Assembly (NCBI GenBank): GCA_037903475.1
Contig: JBAJFG010000276.1
Coordinates: forward strand, 387,501 to 451,500
Direction: 5' to 3'
DNA: 64,000 nt
From: Ancylostoma caninum
Taxonomy: Eukaryota; Nematoda; Chromadorea; Rhabditida; Ancylostomatidae
Positions within the stretch are counted from its first letter, which is position 1. Every line of letters starts with the position of its first letter. Shown one piece after another: positions 13,701-27,700 of the stretch. The notes under the pieces were generated by a model that was not told the origin of the DNA, ran no database searches, and was given only the letters and a program-made list of their open reading frames with translations. Position numbers and translations under genes: made by a program.

Positions 13701-16700
13701 AAGGAACCCTCAAAAGTGTAAATATTGAAAAGAACTGGTGACAAAACACCACCCTGAGGCACTCCACTGGTGACACATCTGGGTTTGGAAAATGATCTAT
13801 TAACCCTGACCATAAACGTTCTTCCGGATAAGAAGGCATTTATCCACTCCACAATACGTGGATGTATTCCAACCTGCTGAAGTTTGAGAGCGAGTTTCAC
13901 ATGGGAGACTCGATCAAACGCTTTAGCAAAATCAAAGTACACAACATCTACGCACTTGCTCTCATCCACGGATCGTGTCCAGTCGTTGAGACATTGTAGC
14001 ATAGCAGTAACCGTTGATTTGCCACTTTGGAATCCATGTTGAAACTCAGAAATAACAAAATGCTCATCAAGATGTCTCACTATTCTTTTTTTTTTGAGTA
14101 TCTTCTCAAAAGCCCTTGCGAAAATGGAAGTGACTCTGATAGGACGAAAGTTTTGTGGCGAAGAATATGGCGGTTTTTTAGGAATAGGGGTAACATACGA
14201 GAGTTTCCATCTTGAAGGAACCTCAGCTCGAATGAAACTGAGGTTGAAGATGAATGCTAAGGGGCCGCTGATTATCGGTGCTACATTCCTAATGAACAAG
14301 AGCGGAATCTCATCGGGCGTTTTAGAAAATGAGTGCGGCCACCGATTAAGCAAAGTAAAAATCTCTTCGGCGTCAAACCAAACCGAGTCCTTCATAGTTG
14401 GGAAATGAGTTCCTGAAGTAGAGCGTAAAACGTTTTCATCAACCGAGAATGACTTCTCAAAAATACCGGTGAACACTTCCGCTTTTTCAATATCAGAGGT
14501 AACAACCGTCCCATCATCATGATATATGGGCCCCAGTTTAGGTCTAACATTAAGTTTAGACTTAAGAAGTTTGTAAAATGCCCCTTTGTTCTTGGACTCT
14601 TTGTTCTTGGATGCCTATAATTTTGGTGGTAAACATAGCAGGCTCATGTAACCCTCTTCCACCGACCCGTAAGCGAAAAGTCAGTAATGTTACAGTAGCG
14701 AGCAAAAAGATTAAAACTTTTGGTTTTTTGTCTATAACTTCTTTCAAAGCAGAGCAAGAAGGCTCAAATTTTTATGAGAGTTGTACATACTCATGCGATA
14801 TAGGAAGAAGTTAAAACCTCCTCACCCCGCCGACTCCATGTTTTTTTAAAAGAATTTTCTTCGCAGAGGTCGAAATCTGTGATTTGGACCATACGCAAAG
14901 TCTTTCAAAATGACGTCTATTGTTGGGATCGGGCTTCGAATTGATTGCTTGCATAACAATCAATCCGTATTCGTTAGGAAGTGCGCATGTGGTGACTACT
15001 GGCTTACGTTTGCGAAGACTATGTGAAGTTAGTTCAACATGAAGTTCGAGCAAATTTGGTGGTTGCGTGGTGGTACCTTTAGCTTGCAAGGGAAATACCT
15101 ATAGTCGTTGTCACCACCGAACAAACGTCTGCAGCAGCACGGCCACGGCGGAGACCGCCGCACAGCCGCGGCGCAACACCGCCGCGAGGCTGTTGCGGGC
15201 GGTGTGGCGGGCATTTTGCCAACCCTGGCAGCCGGCTGACTTATCGATTACTTCATTGCGACCGGATTTCCGCTGTTTTTGTCCGTTTTTCTTCAGATTT
15301 TTCATATTTTCCTTCCTGTCTCGTTGATTTTTCATCTATTCCAGGCCAGAAGGAATGAAGAACGATGACAATTTTTACTTTTTAATTTTTTACAGCTCTT
15401 TGTGAGATAGTTTGTCTTGTCATTGTTTTCAAAATTTGACATAGCATTAGAATGCAAGTGTTGGTGATCTCTAGAAATTCTTTCTTTTGCATTCGTCGGG
15501 ATTCAACATAATCGACATAGCTGAACCAGAAATTTTCTGCTTTAAATTGTTTTATAGGACAACAAATCCATTTCTCAGTGCTGTGTTCATTCTTATGGAG
15601 AATACAATTTTTAACGAGCTAGAAGTGAATAAGACAATCCCTTAGACCTTGCCTTCGGTGGGATGAAGTCGAATGGAGGTGAATTGAAATTTCAATGCTT
15701 ATTTGTGCTTTGGATCGTAACTTGATACCAGCAAACATGCATAAATAAACAAAAATGGGTTGCACTATAAAATGATGTTAGCTCAACATCCCTTTTCGCC
15801 TGGAATCGATGAAAAATCAACGAGACAAGAGAAAATGTGAAAAACCCTAAGAAAAACGAACAAAAACAGCGGGAATCCGGCGGCAATGAAGTAATCGATA
15901 AATCAGCAGGCTGGCAAAATGCCCGCCACGCCGCCCGCAACAGCCTCGCCGCGGTATTGCGCCGCTGCTGTGCGGCGGCCTCCGCCGTGGCCGTGCTGCT
16001 GCAGACGTTTGTTCCGTGGTGACAACGACAATACCTCTTAGTGCCAAACGGAGGAGTGATAAGGCGGGGGTGGGGGGGGGGAGGAAAATGTGGCAACTCT
16101 TCTAAGACATGGATTGAGTAATGGAAATTCTGAAAATGTTAACTTGGATATTAAAAAAGTGGAAGGAAGATGTTTAAAAAATAATACAAACAATTGAAAA
16201 TGAACTATTGCAAAATTTTTGATTTGTAAAATAATTTCGAAAATTTGCTATCCCATTCTCAGGGGCGAGGGGAACCCTCCATTGAAAAATTCCTCAGACC
16301 TGTTTATTTTTGCAGGTACGCTTCGAGGATATGCTGTGTACTTGTCCGAGGGAAACAAAAATTATGTTTATACTATCGGGGATTTCTATTGTGCCAAACA
16401 CAAGCTCAGATGGAAGCGCAGAGAGCCCAAGACGACCATTAGCATTTGCCTCACTACCGCTTTTCGATCATGAGATGTGAGTGTTTTTATTCGTGCTTTG
16501 TGATTGTTTTTTTTTTTCGTGCTTTATGAATTCGTAGCAGTTGCGATCGAAAGAGAACGGAGGTCGGAATTCGAGGTGGTAGCGATTGGTGGGGAAAATT
16601 CCACGCATTTACTCCGCAAGGGAAAGGAATTTTGTGTTGACGTGTTATTCTTTTCCCTTACCACCATCTTCATTATTCGAATTTTTTTTTCGTCAAGTTG

Positions 16701-19700
16701 GGGATGGCATGGTCCTTTTTTGTTTTTGGCAGGAACCTCATTGTTTCTATCATGGTGACTACCGAGGTAATCGATGTGCTTATTACGAACTCCGATTTGC
16801 GGCTATTTTCGCCGATTCTCCTATTATTGGTGCACTAAAGATTATATTTAAGTGAACGAATAAAAATAAACAAGTAGATGTATAGATTGCTAAAGAGAGA
16901 AATAATTTTTTCTCAATACTTTTCCACCTATAGCAATTGATTCTAATTTCGTGAAATTTCGTAACCACCCCGCCTGATAAACACCCCAGCATTTGCTGTC
17001 GTGTATATTCGTTGTTTAACTGTGCTTGGAATGCACAAAACTTTCAGAAAATCTCTGTTTGTTCATCCAATTTATCATTCCAGGTTTAACAAACGCAAGT
17101 CTAACTTCTCGTTACTCATATCCTTGTTAGGGTTTAGAATGGCGGTGAAAAAAGTTGATGGGAAGAACTGGCCTCCAATGCGGCCCTCATTCCTCACGCT
17201 CTGTCGGTATGACCTCCGTCCTCTCTCCTTTAGAAGGCGCGAGACCGTATTCAAATTTTGAGAGGTGGAGAGACAAAGAGTCCCTCAACGCGCTGGGAAC
17301 GCAAAACGAGCTGCGAATCAGAGTTCAAGCCTACCGATACGGCTCCGAGACAAGAGGTGCGCTTGCTCGTTAACTGGGTCATGTCGCACCTTGATCGCAC
17401 CTTTCCACAGGCAGAGGCAGCCATGGCTACAGTATCCATCTGCCTCTGAACCCTTAAAGGCAGCAGGAGCTGAAGTTCTCGACTATGAGCTGGGCTGCGG
17501 CTGGTGAAGTACAGACTCAGCACATCATAAATGTGAAGAGAACACAGACAGTAATGGCTTACCTGCAGAGAAAATGGGACATTCGTCGGGAACACGCCTG
17601 GCCGTGTTCGTGCGCGGACGAGTTTTCCCCTCCGCGAAAGCCATTGCGGCGCGTGGTTTTGGCCGAGTCCCGCCATGAAACCCTGTGAATTGAATGTAGT
17701 TCGTTTTCCCTTTGCGCCAAACAACGCACCGCAATGGCTTTTGCGCCGGGGAAAATTCGTCCGCGCGCGAACACGGCCAGGCGTGTTCGCGACGAATGTT
17801 CCATTTTCTCTGCAGGTAAGCCATCATTGTCTGTGTTCGTTTCACATTTATTATGTGCTGAGTCTGTACTTCATCACCCACAGCTCAGCTCGGAGTCGAG
17901 GATTTCAGCTCCTGCTGCCTTTAACAGCTGCAGAGGACAGCCAGTGAGATAATTCGCACGTATCGTCGCGCGCGATGAACCGTCGTTTCAGTAGTTGTAC
18001 CTGATAATATGGAAAGGAATTGATTCGCACAGAACGTTTTTTTAAAATATTTCAACACAAGTGTATGTATGAAATTCAAAAACAAGCTCTCAATCATTGA
18101 CCTGATCCTTTGAGTCACAGGGGTATCAAAAAGATTCCGGCCTAGATCACTTACAGCTTAGCTATTGCAGAGAAATTTTAAGCGAATAGATCCCTTGAAG
18201 TTGTTCTCATGTTGTCAATTTATTTAATCCAACAGGTTTCATGGGTATTTTCATCACGTGAGCAGAAATACCTGACGTAGACGCTTTTGTTTTCTTTTTC
18301 TCAGTCCGCTGAAGTGCCTCTTCAAACTTTATTTTTAACTTAATCATTGGTCTTGTAGATCTGCCTGACTTCACTCACTACTCCGTGCTTAGGACATCAA
18401 GTCTTGGCACGGAATTTGCTACCTGTTACAGTACAAAAAACGCTTCTTTTTCGCTTGAGAAAAGCTTCTAAGACTTTTTGTCTGTTCATATCTCGACTGT
18501 TATATATATATATATATATATTTATTTATTTATTTATACATTATGATTATTCATAATGTGACCCTTCTTACAGAAGGTAGAGATAGAAAGGCCCCAGAGA
18601 GAATTCGGGAAATTTAAACAGCTGATAGGAGTGTAGGTTCAAACAGCAGAAACCGTGAGTCAACATCCTCCTCGAACCACAACTGCTCCCACAAACAGAG
18701 CGGTTATTGCTGTGCCCGAATATCTCTTAAACCTGACCATTCATTTGAATGAATCCAGGTGAGAAATGAACGTAGGCACCGCATCTGTTTGGTTCCTCAC
18801 AGCACCATTTGCTTTCTGTTCTCACGTTCTGCTAATCAAAAGAGTAAAGTAGTCAAGATGGTCCCACCTACGAAGATCTCTCTGTGGCCCAATGACAAAG
18901 TCAAGACAATCATGAACTGCGGATCGAAAAGCACGAGCATATTATGAATTCTTGCAGTGCATCACTTTCACAGTGTAGTAGCATGGATCTCTGCTGCTGA
19001 ATCCCAATATCAGAAGCGTTCTTCATTCTTCTGCAATAATAACCTCAGCTCTCTGCTCATCAAAATTTTTTTCACAGTACACTTCTTACTGAAAAAATCA
19101 ATTGGAAGCAGTTTCGCGAAGTTACCAGCTCTCATAAAATATGAACGTAACTGCCTTTCACTTCTTATCATTACTGGCACGTGTAAGTGAAAGTTTCCAA
19201 GTCTTCCCCGACACGGTTTCATCACAAAATAATTAGAGAGACGAAGACGAGTTTGTCCATTCCACATTTTCCACAAATAAAAAATATCCACTGCTTTCCT
19301 TCTCAGATTAAGATTTTCTAGGCCTAATTTGCGCATGCGGTCTTCGTAACTCATGGAATTTTCAGCGAATTGTTGTGGGAAGCACCTGCGGCAGATGATT
19401 CGGGTAAAAGTTCTCTGAACACTTTCAACAAGAGCAATTTTGTTCGCTTGGTATGGATTCCAAATCACTGAATTGTGTTCTAATATTGGCAGAACGTACA
19501 ACTTGAACAGTTTGCAGTGCAGCATAGGATAGTTATTTTTGAAGATTTTGAGTAGACGAAACATCACTATCCTAGCCCTCATAACAATTCCTTCAATGTG
19601 TCTATCAAAAGATAGTTTATTATCGTAACTGATTCCCAAGTCTTTAGTATTACTGCATTCTGAAATCTGAGTGTCTGAATTCAACCAATAGGGTACCTTG

Positions 19701-22700
19701 GGGTTACTTCGACCGAGATGCATTACATGGGTTTTCGATAAGGATATAGTTAGCTGCCATGAATTCATATATGACATAAGTTTACGGATGGCTACTTGTA
19801 ACTTCTCTGTTATTTCTTCCTTTTCTTTCAGTCCGTAACCAGCATACAATTTTATATCATCGGCGAACATCAACAATTTTATACTGCTATCATGATTCAA
19901 TGCGGTAGGAAGGTCAGAGAGGTAAAGATTAAATAGGAGCGGTCCCAATACACTACCCTGTGGAACACCACTTATCACTTCTCTCTCTTGTGAGAAAGAA
20001 TCGTTCACTCTGACGGAGAAGGTTCTCCCCATAAGGAATGATGTAAGCCATTTCAAAATGTTCCCACAAATGCCAAGATGTTCAAGCTTCCAAAGGAGTT
20101 TACAATGTGACACAGTGTCGAACGCTTTGGAGATATCAAAGTAGATGATATCAACGTTGTTGCGTGTTGATAGGTGAGCGTTCCAGTCAAATGTACTCTG
20201 TAGAAGCAAGTCAGTTGTTGAAGTCTCTTTGCAAAAGCCGAACTGCTGCAAGGGTATGACATTGTGAGCATTTAGAAATTCGTCAATTTTTTCTTTTATA
20301 CATCTCTCCATAATTTTACATGCAGTACTGGTGATGGAAATTGGGCGAAAGTCCGCTGGAGATATCGGGGAAGGACGTCTGTTAATTGGCGTAATCAGTG
20401 ATTTTTTCCACAGAGTAGGTACAGAACCGAGGCTAAGGGAACAGTTAAATATATGGGCAAGCGGCAAACAGAGTTCATGACAGCATTTGAGGAAGACGGC
20501 CTGTGGAATGGCATCGAAAGTTAGTGAGTACGATAGCTTTAGTTTTTTCATGAACTTCAACACCATCTGTGGCATTATGAGGAAATCATTTATAGGTGGA
20601 TAACCTCTACCACCGTTCAAGACATCAGGTAGAGTTCCATCGTCGTTGGTGAAAACCGACAAAAAGTAATCTGCTAAAACTTCACTTTTCTGTATATCTG
20701 TTAGAGCACGTTCGCCAAAACTGTTGACGAACGACGGGATTTTCGGAGGTTTATCCTTTAAACGGGAATTGACGAAACTATAAAACTTTTTCCCCTTCAT
20801 CTTCGAAAGCAATCGTTTTTCCTGATTCCTCAAAAACTTGTCGATGAGGCGACTCAGTCTCTTGGATATTTTAGTGTACTTGTTTTCAACGACTTGCTTA
20901 TGTAGACGGAGGAAAAGAAATTCTCTATACATAAATAACTTCTTGATGTACATTGGAAAACGGGCATTAGGTGTGTGTTGTGTGCGGATGGGGACGCATT
21001 TCTCAAAGATAGTGTAAAGAACATTGCAAAACTTTGAATACATGTCATCTATATTGAGGCAGTTTTGAAAAAGGGCTTCCCAATCAACAGAAGAAAGTTC
21101 ACGTTTCATTGAGGGAAAATCGGCATTTGAGAAATCTCTATACTGATTGTTAATTTCTTTGGCATTGTGAGAGACGTGGGCTGTGAAGGCGACGATGGAA
21201 TGGTCAGAACTTGCAAGAGGATTTTTGATGTGCACATTAGATATCAATTGATGATTGTCTGAGAGCACTAGGTCGAGCGTGCGCGATCCACATGTTGGTA
21301 GTACAACAAACTGTTTGAGTTTATGACTTTCAAACAAAGAAATGTATTTACTGGACCTTGGATCTCGAGGTTTTGCTACGGAGTTCGACCAGTCAATGTC
21401 CAGGTTGAAATCACCGAAAATCATGACATTGAATTGGCATCCTGATATTAGCAAGTCAAGATGATTCATCAGTTCTGAGCAATCGTGAATTCTATTAGGT
21501 TGGTGCAAAAATAATGCGCGTTTGCATGCCTTTGATTGTAAACCTCATAACTCCGTTCAAAATCGATCTTTTTCAAAAGGCTTAAAACCATTTTAATCCG
21601 CAAATCTTTAGCAATAAGATAGACGTTCTCCGACTACCGTGCATATCTGACAGGATCTTTTAGAATCGACGAACTTCCGGAGGGCAGTTTTGGTATCACT
21701 TTAGTCTTCGAGGAAATTCTCCTGGAAGAAGTCGCCCAGGTTCTCGGGGAAGTGGTAGTCGGTGGACGAGAAGCTTGCTGATTATGATGTAGGAGTCCGA
21801 GCCTCCTAGCTCAGTTGCTCGAAGCTGGGAAGAATCTGTCATGCAGGGTGTGCCTGAACTGTACCCTGTAGGAGTGAAGAATCCATTTTATTGAGCAACG
21901 CTGGGGTCACACCGTAAAGTTTCTAATTTATTTCGTTTACGTCTTGAAAGGACTTACCAGATTAGGAAGAATGAATGAGCTGCAGTGAGCAATTCTTGCA
22001 GCAGGTCACCACAAATTCGCCGTGACCTTATTTTGGTGTTCCTTCGGTTTCTGGGAGTGTTTCGGTGCATCTTCTTCGCCAAACTATTCAGCGAGGCACC
22101 TCATTTTGTCGAAGAGGGTCTATACTTCACATTTAATTACTAAGCGACCGACTGTTTGCTTGCAATTCTTTCACTGGAAAGGCGCGAAGCAGACCTCTCA
22201 TCGAAGATCAATGTGGTACTCGTTCAGTATGCGCGACATCAACTCGTCGAGCTTTTTCATCCTCCCATTTTTACTGAAGGGAGGGATGGTCTGACAACAA
22301 TCACCGGCAATGTTCTGCGAAACCAAATATGTTGTTTTGGATGGGTGCTGTTTGATAATTGTCATCAGTTGGGAGTTGCAAACCCCAGGAAGACCTATGC
22401 GACATTCCTTACTTTTGAAGCAAGGCACACCAAGCCGAAAAATCCGGGAGCAGCTCGGCGGAATGCATTCGCTCACTCCCTTCGCCAAAACTATGATAGT
22501 ATTCCGAGCGGTTCCTGCTGGGATGCCGGCGAGTTTCAGCTCGCTGAAGTGAGTTTGGCGAAAAACTTGTTTTGGCGCCTTTCCTTCCACAACTAAAAAT
22601 TCACCGAAAACATGAACTTCGCTCAAAACGCATGAGATGCTTGAAAAGGCCATAAAATTTGCTACAAAACCATATGCAACTTCTCATACCGATGATGAGA

Positions 22701-24715
22701 AACACCGGAAGTTTTCTGCACCGAAGATGAAGCAGCGGAAAACGCGCATTATTTTTGCACCAACCTAATAGCTTTAGGAGGACGGTAAACATTAATAATG
22801 CGAAGTTTGTGATTTTCGCATTCAATGTCAATAGAGAGACATGATATTCCTCCTCTGTTGAATTGTAGATCCAGGCGCTCAAAACCTATGTGGTCTCTCA
22901 ACAATAGTGCAACACCCCCACCTCTGCCTTGCCTATCAAGTCTAATAATATTGTAAGGTAGCATATTAAGGATCATTCCATCTGTCACAGTTTCATCTGC
23001 CCATGCCTCTTGCAATGCCATTATGCTTGGTTTGAAAAGTTTCAAGAAAGCTATTAGTTCATTCACCTTGTTCTTTATACTTCTGCAGTTGGCTGAAAAA
23101 CAACTTAGTTTGTAAACACGCAGGCACATTCTTTTACTCATCCTTCGACCGTGCGGTCCTCTCAGTTTAAACAAGTTTGTGTGGAAGCTGTGGAGGAGAA
23201 GGGAAGCCTACCACGACTAGCTCGGTCATACGAGCCTTTTGCCATGACAGACTTGGAAGAAGCATCTCTGGATGTGTGGGCAAGATTCAAGACTGTTTCT
23301 CGGGATGAAATATTAGCCCTATCGCGTATTTTTTGGTGAGTTACCGGGTAGAAAGTATTGTCAAGCGGAATTCGAGTTTTCGTATTCAAGTCGAACAAGC
23401 TGTTTCGGTCTACTCGATACTTTCCACCTTGCGTTTCGACAAGATGTCTCCTTTGTTGCCGAAGGGCATAGCCAAGTTTGCGTTCTTCACGGGTGAGCGA
23501 GGGTCTGATGAAAACATTAGTAAACTTCATTGAACTTCTGAGCTTACGCGCGCAGCGAAGCAGTGTCTGCTGACAGGCAGATGTTGGAAAAACTACCTTA
23601 AGCAGACGTGGCTTGCTACCATTAGGAATCCCAAGTCGGAACAGACTGACAGGGGAAAAGTTCACGTCCAACTCTTCAAACAGTTCCCAAATGTTACTCC
23701 ACTCAAAACTCATTCTATCCTGCCCCCGTAGATCTGCTGCCGGTTCAGGCAGGCCAGCAATTACAACTGAGCGCTGCCTTTCAACGTCGTCAAATGTGCG
23801 TTCATTTTTACGCTGCTGATCACGACCAATCGTTTCAACAGCAGCGATTCCACCTTTCATTGCAGCTTTCTCAGCGTAAGTGGCATTCCTTCGCGGCAGC
23901 ACCTGGGTCAGGATAGAAATGAGCATCAAATATCTTTCTGCTTCATTAAGTTTTAGCAACTCATCCGTTTTCTCCTCTAGGTCTTCAGCTGTACGGATAG
24001 AACTGGCATTGAGTTGTCGACCACTCATGGTGGATGCAGATGCAAGAATGAAAGAAAGAAGAATATATATATATATATATATATATATCAGTGGCGGACG
24101 CAGGGGGGGGGGCGCCCGAGAATGGGTCGCCAAATTTTCGAAATTACTTTACAATACAAATAAAAATCTTGTGTTAGTTTATTTTTAATTGTTTATTTTT
24201 ATTATTATTTTTAATATATTTTTTATTTATTGTTTATTATTATAATTAATATTATTATTAATTTTATTTTCCGTCTGGGTCCCCAAAACGGCGGAGACCC
24301 CACTTTTCTTCCCACGCCCCCCCTCCCGCCCACTTTCTGCGTCCGCCACTGATATATATATATATATATATGCATATATATGTATATGTATATATATATC
24401 AGTGGCGGACGCAGAGGGGGGGGCGCGCCCCCCCCCGAGAATGGGTCGCCAAATTTTCGAAATTACTTTACAATACAAATAAAAATCTTGTGTTAGTTTA
24501 TTTTTAATTGTTTATTTTTATTATTATTTTTAATATATTTTTTATTTATTGTTTATTATTATAATTAATATTATTATTAATTTTATTTTCCGTCTGGGTC
24601 CCCAAAACGGCGGAGACCCCACTTTTCTTCCCACGCCCCCCCTCCCGCCCACTTTCTGCGTCCGCCACTGGTATGTATATATGTGTATATATATGTATAT
24701 ATATGTATATATATG

Positions 24716-24760
<45 letters not shown>

Positions 24761-27700
24761 TATAACCGACAAGCTTATGAAGCTGCGTAGTCTAAAACTT
24801 TGCTTAGAAAGTAAAAAAAAAGGGAGCTTCGGGTAGATCCTTACACATTCACTGCTCTCAGAATCAATCTTTCTTATTCGTGTTTTATTTCGTTAGAATT
24901 TTTCTTTGGTGGAGCTTGGGTTCATCAGTCATTGAGTGGTGCTTGCAAACGTGACCTAGTACTACGGAAAAGATCAACTTTGCCTGAAGCATATTCTTAG
25001 GAAGGAATAGTTCCTGCAAACGGAGAACCACCTGATAACACTTCAAGACAAATTACATAGTTAGTCATCTCCGAGTTTCGATTACACAGTCGCAAAATAC
25101 GAATGATGTTCAAAATTGGAAAATACGAGTGATGTTCATGTTAGAAAAACCGTTGGGATGGTAAAGTCCAAGTCATCGATCATATCTACATGGTTGCTGA
25201 GATACATTCTGCGTGATGAAGGGGGAAAACCAGGCTGCGGTTTCTAACTACCAATATTACTTGAAGAAGTTTTCAGAATAGTCGACAAATTTTAACCACA
25301 TTATTGAATATTTATATGTTTAGGCATGATTAGTGCGTTTATACTGCTGGCAGTGGATTTTCATGTTGCATGGGTGAATACGATTTTGGCATCCCAGCAT
25401 CAAAAGATCCCAACTGCTTCAAATAACAGAGCATTACCCGATCCATGCGGTGTCCGCGTCTTCTCTACACCTTCAACGCCCTTCTGCCGCGCGCGACGTT
25501 TATGGCGACAAGGCTCGGTTCGGGAGACACCCTACATTAGCTGGTTACATCTGATGTCGATATTGGCAGCTCCTACACGATACCCGCAATTATAGGTGCG
25601 AGCGAGGTGCGAGAGAGGTGCGAGGAATTCTCGAGCGCACCTCTTGACCGTCACCCACCGATACATTTGTTTTTGCAAAACATGATCGAAATTGGAGGTG
25701 GTAGAGAGTATTGTGCAGATGCAGATAATTAGAAATTACTCTAAGATAGAGAAGATAGAGAACAGAGTCTTTGATATAATTTCCAGTGCCTGGCCGCTGA
25801 GAGGTTGTGAGCGGCACGCTGTGCCAACTTTAGTAGCCAACATCAGGCAATCAAAGCTTTAACTTTTTTTTTCAGGATGCTGCTGCAAGGCCAAGTTTTC
25901 ATACCGTTAACCGTGTTGAAGGATCCAGTTTTGAAGCCATGGGGTCCTTATCCTCTCATCGCCAATGAAAAGGATCCTATCCTCATCATCACACTTCCTA
26001 CGTACGAGTACCAAGTAGTATTTCCTGATGTTGTGGTTGAATATCAAAGGTATTCAGTGTGCGAGTGTGTAATTCCTTGCAGCTATGTTATGCTCGTTTA
26101 CACGCATTCGTGATTGCAGTGTGAGACAAGATCCATCTTCGTTAGATTGTGAGACTCATGAGTATCTGATGAGTTTGATCGAAGCCGGCGATACACAAAA
26201 GTGAGTTATTGTTATTTATGATCTTTGAGCATATTCAGCATATCGGCGAGCTTGAGAGTGAACTTCAAACGTAGACGCCAGTGAGAGACGCAGAGATGGG
26301 CAGCCAGGGGACCTATGAAGAGGAGGGGCGCCTCCGCTTTAGGAACGTGGATGGCCGGAATTTCAAAATCAAAAATAAAATAAAAGTATCAACTTCAGTT
26401 GCACATAAATGCATAGAAAATAAGAGTAATAGAGAAATCAGGGAATTCAATATGAACCAATACAGAGTTTCTAACTTTTATAAAGTGCTGATGAATAATT
26501 TGATGACGTTCTTGGCGGGGGCACCTCCCTCGCTTCCTTCTCGTCTGTCACTGGCAGATACAGAGCCTTAAGAATGCGTAAATAATATCTTATCTGTCAG
26601 ATTAACGCGGTAGCAATAGGCTTTCTTGTTTCGAATCGCTATAACAGGACTAGTCTTGAGTAAGAGTGAATTCATGCGGGCGGCGCTCGTAGGTTGAGCA
26701 TCATTTCTTTCCTATATTGCAACTTTTCGGACGAATCTCCGCAGATCATGGGGGGAATTAGACTCACCATGATATAGTAAGGTTGTAGCATAAGTTTCCG
26801 CTGTTTTTTTTTCTGTTTTTGTGCCTTTTCTCTTTGGAGTTAGAGCGAACTGTAATGAGATTTCTTCCACTATGATTAGAAACATCAACCGTTTGCGAAA
26901 ACTAATTGGTTGAATTTTGGGGGGAAATTCCAAGCGTTCTGTGGAAATCACACCATTTCGCCGCACTGCGAAGGGCACCTCAATTTTGCTGGTCTGACTC
27001 TCCGGGAAGGCGAAGAGGTCGCAGAAAAATTTTTAGTTACGCATTATATAGGAAAAATCCGACTCTAACAGCGCTAGTTATCGGATCACAGGAATGTCTA
27101 CCATGCGAGAACCGCTGTGTCAAAGTCAGTGATCCCAGCACTGCCCGATTCAGTTCTTCGCCTCGTAGTCCATGGGTTTCTCGAGCAGTGGAGTTGAGCT
27201 CTTGCTATAAAAATGAGAAAAGATCAGCGAATGTTGCGGTGCATACTTCGATTGGTACCTATTGTTATTCGATTTTTTATAATTTGTTTTTTTTTTTCGG
27301 AAACTCTTTGTCACATAAATACTTAGCAGTTCCATTTTTCCGTTGTATGTTTAGGTGTTTCGCTTGAAGGCACTGATGATGCCCATTTTTTGAGGGAATG
27401 AAATTTGGTTTCTGTTGTGATGTTTTTTCTTTGTTTGAACGAAAATGGACCTATTCTAATATTTAGTCTCAAACCGGACGAACAAGAGATGCTGTGGCAA
27501 AAACGTTCGTATCTCATGCACTTGCCTGAAGCGCTACCGTTGGTTAGTTCCAAAATGTTTATCTATGAAGCATTGAGTCTTATTTTCTTCAATTTATATT
27601 ATCTAAAGGTGTTGTCGTCGGTTACGGACTGGGGTTTCTATTTTCTTGCCAACGTTTATCAGATTATTGAAGACTGGGCTCCTCTTTCACCTGTTCAAGC

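Larger units (their letters stand above)
18497..24030 (-). mobile_element. Near-full-length CR1-like LINE interrupted by a mariner
   Basis: Minus strand: ORF1 (24028-23162), endonuclease plus reverse transcriptase (about 23126-22771 and 21494-19010), 3' untranslated region and an (AAAT)n/(AT)n tail at about 18500-18535. Without the 1.27 kb mariner it is about 4.3 kb, a plausible full length. Its 5' end abuts an (AT)n microsatellite. Confidence 0.85.
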
